This document shows positions 15,156 to 15,362 of a stretch of DNA of 15,362 bases, in pieces. Below the pieces are notes generated by a model. The model was given only the letters and a program-made list of their open reading frames with translations. It did not search any database and was not told the DNA's origin. The stretch is from contig JAYZBD010000058.1 in NCBI GenBank assembly GCA_036339395.1, positions 1-15,362 of the forward strand, in the 5' to 3' direction. Position 1 is the stretch's first letter, and each line of letters opens with the position of its first letter. Both the position numbers and the translations under genes were made by a program. This DNA is from SP202 sp036339395. Lineage in GTDB: Bacteria > Planctomycetota > Phycisphaerae > Phycisphaerales > SM1A02.

Positions 15156-15362
15156 TTACCAGGCGAAGTGGCTGAATGCCTTGTTGGCTTCGGCCATCCG
15201 GTGCGTCTGCTCACGGGTTGTCACGGCCTTGCCTTCACCGCGAGCTGCATCGTAGAGTTCCTTGCCGAGTCGTTTCGAGATCGGCTTGCCCTTTTCGCCC
15301 CGGGCGGCCAGGATGATCCAGCGGAATCCCAGGCTCTGTCGACGACGCTGCGTGACAGGCAT
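15156..15362 (-). CDS. rpsG: 30S ribosomal protein S7, C-terminal part (5' truncated by window edge)
   Basis: The 68 visible residues match the end of S7: RRRQSLGFRWIILAAR, KRLGKELYDAA, then THRMAEANKAFSHFAW, the typical S7 tail. S7 is about 156 residues, so roughly 90 residues lie off the right edge; the methionine at 15362 is internal. The protein binds the 3' major domain of 16S rRNA. The tail HFAW is of the kind I recall in planctomycete S7 proteins. The next gene downstream is not fusA, as in Escherichia coli, but a thiF. No terminator is visible in the 61-bp gap, so read-through into thiF and nfsA is possible. Confidence 0.95.
   Translation of the reverse strand: MPVTQRRRQSLGFRWIILAARGEKGKPISKRLGKELYDAARGEGKAVTTREQTHRMAEANKAFSHFAW

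Noticed and set aside
15095..15214. 40-codon N-terminal extension of thiF reaching into rpsG
   Set aside because: ThiF proteins begin near MSEDRYHRQ; the extension overlaps the S7 coding region and shows no similarity.
1..15362. tRNA genes, CRISPR arrays, insertion sequences, phage or integrase genes
   Set aside because: Looked for and not seen: no clover-leaf candidates, repeat-spacer pattern, transposase motif or long terminal repeats; coding genes fill nearly the entire window.

Overview
The window looks like chromosomal DNA from a member of the Planctomycetota, possibly a Phycisphaerae-type marine lineage. The pointers are a moderately GC-rich sequence, an azurin-type copper domain joined to a discoidin domain at the end of a large protein, a secreted HExxHxxGxxH protease of the DUF5117/DUF5118 type, a twin-arginine Gfo/Idh/MocA oxidoreductase, a phosphoesterase-LamG fusion, and a ribosomal protein S7 tail ending in AFSHFAW. 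This assignment is inference; no rRNA or other decisive marker is present. I see no tRNA, CRISPR array, insertion sequence, phage gene or integrase. The genes are tightly packed.

Layout. Bases 2-1450 (+) hold the 3' part of a large protein ending in a discoidin-like domain and an azurin-like copper domain. It converges on, and overlaps by 6 bp, a minus-strand pair: a LETM1-like small membrane protein (2554-2961) coupled by an ATGA overlap to a fold-type III PLP enzyme of the D-threonine aldolase/D-serine dehydratase family (1445-2557). Across a 60-bp divergent gap lie, on the plus strand, lemA (3022-3615) and an M48 membrane metalloprotease with a TerB-like C-terminus (3643-5538). An M24 Xaa-Pro peptidase-like gene (5553-6719, -) and a secreted metallophosphoesterase-LamG gene (6792-8768, +) diverge from a 72-bp gap. 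A GC-rich hairpin at 8786-8812 separates the latter from the last block.

From 8837 to the right edge everything is on the minus strand. In transcription order these are the 3' end of rpsG (S7), a Bacillus-type thiF, an nfsA-like nitroreductase, a Tat-exported Gfo/Idh/MocA oxidoreductase, and a secreted zinc metalloprotease. The metalloprotease has its own candidate promoter and a hairpin in its 5' leader. thiF and nfsA are 12 bp apart and look translationally coupled.

The genes do not form one pathway. The most coherent functional unit is the divergent locus at 1445-5538, where LemA/M48-TerB (membrane-protein quality control by analogy) sits back to back with a LETM1-like membrane protein and a PLP enzyme. 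It is the best candidate here for an undescribed association. The remainder is ordinary planctomycete-like housekeeping and secreted-protein content. Four proteins, plus the truncated first gene, are probably exported or membrane-bound, which suggests much cell-envelope activity in this region.
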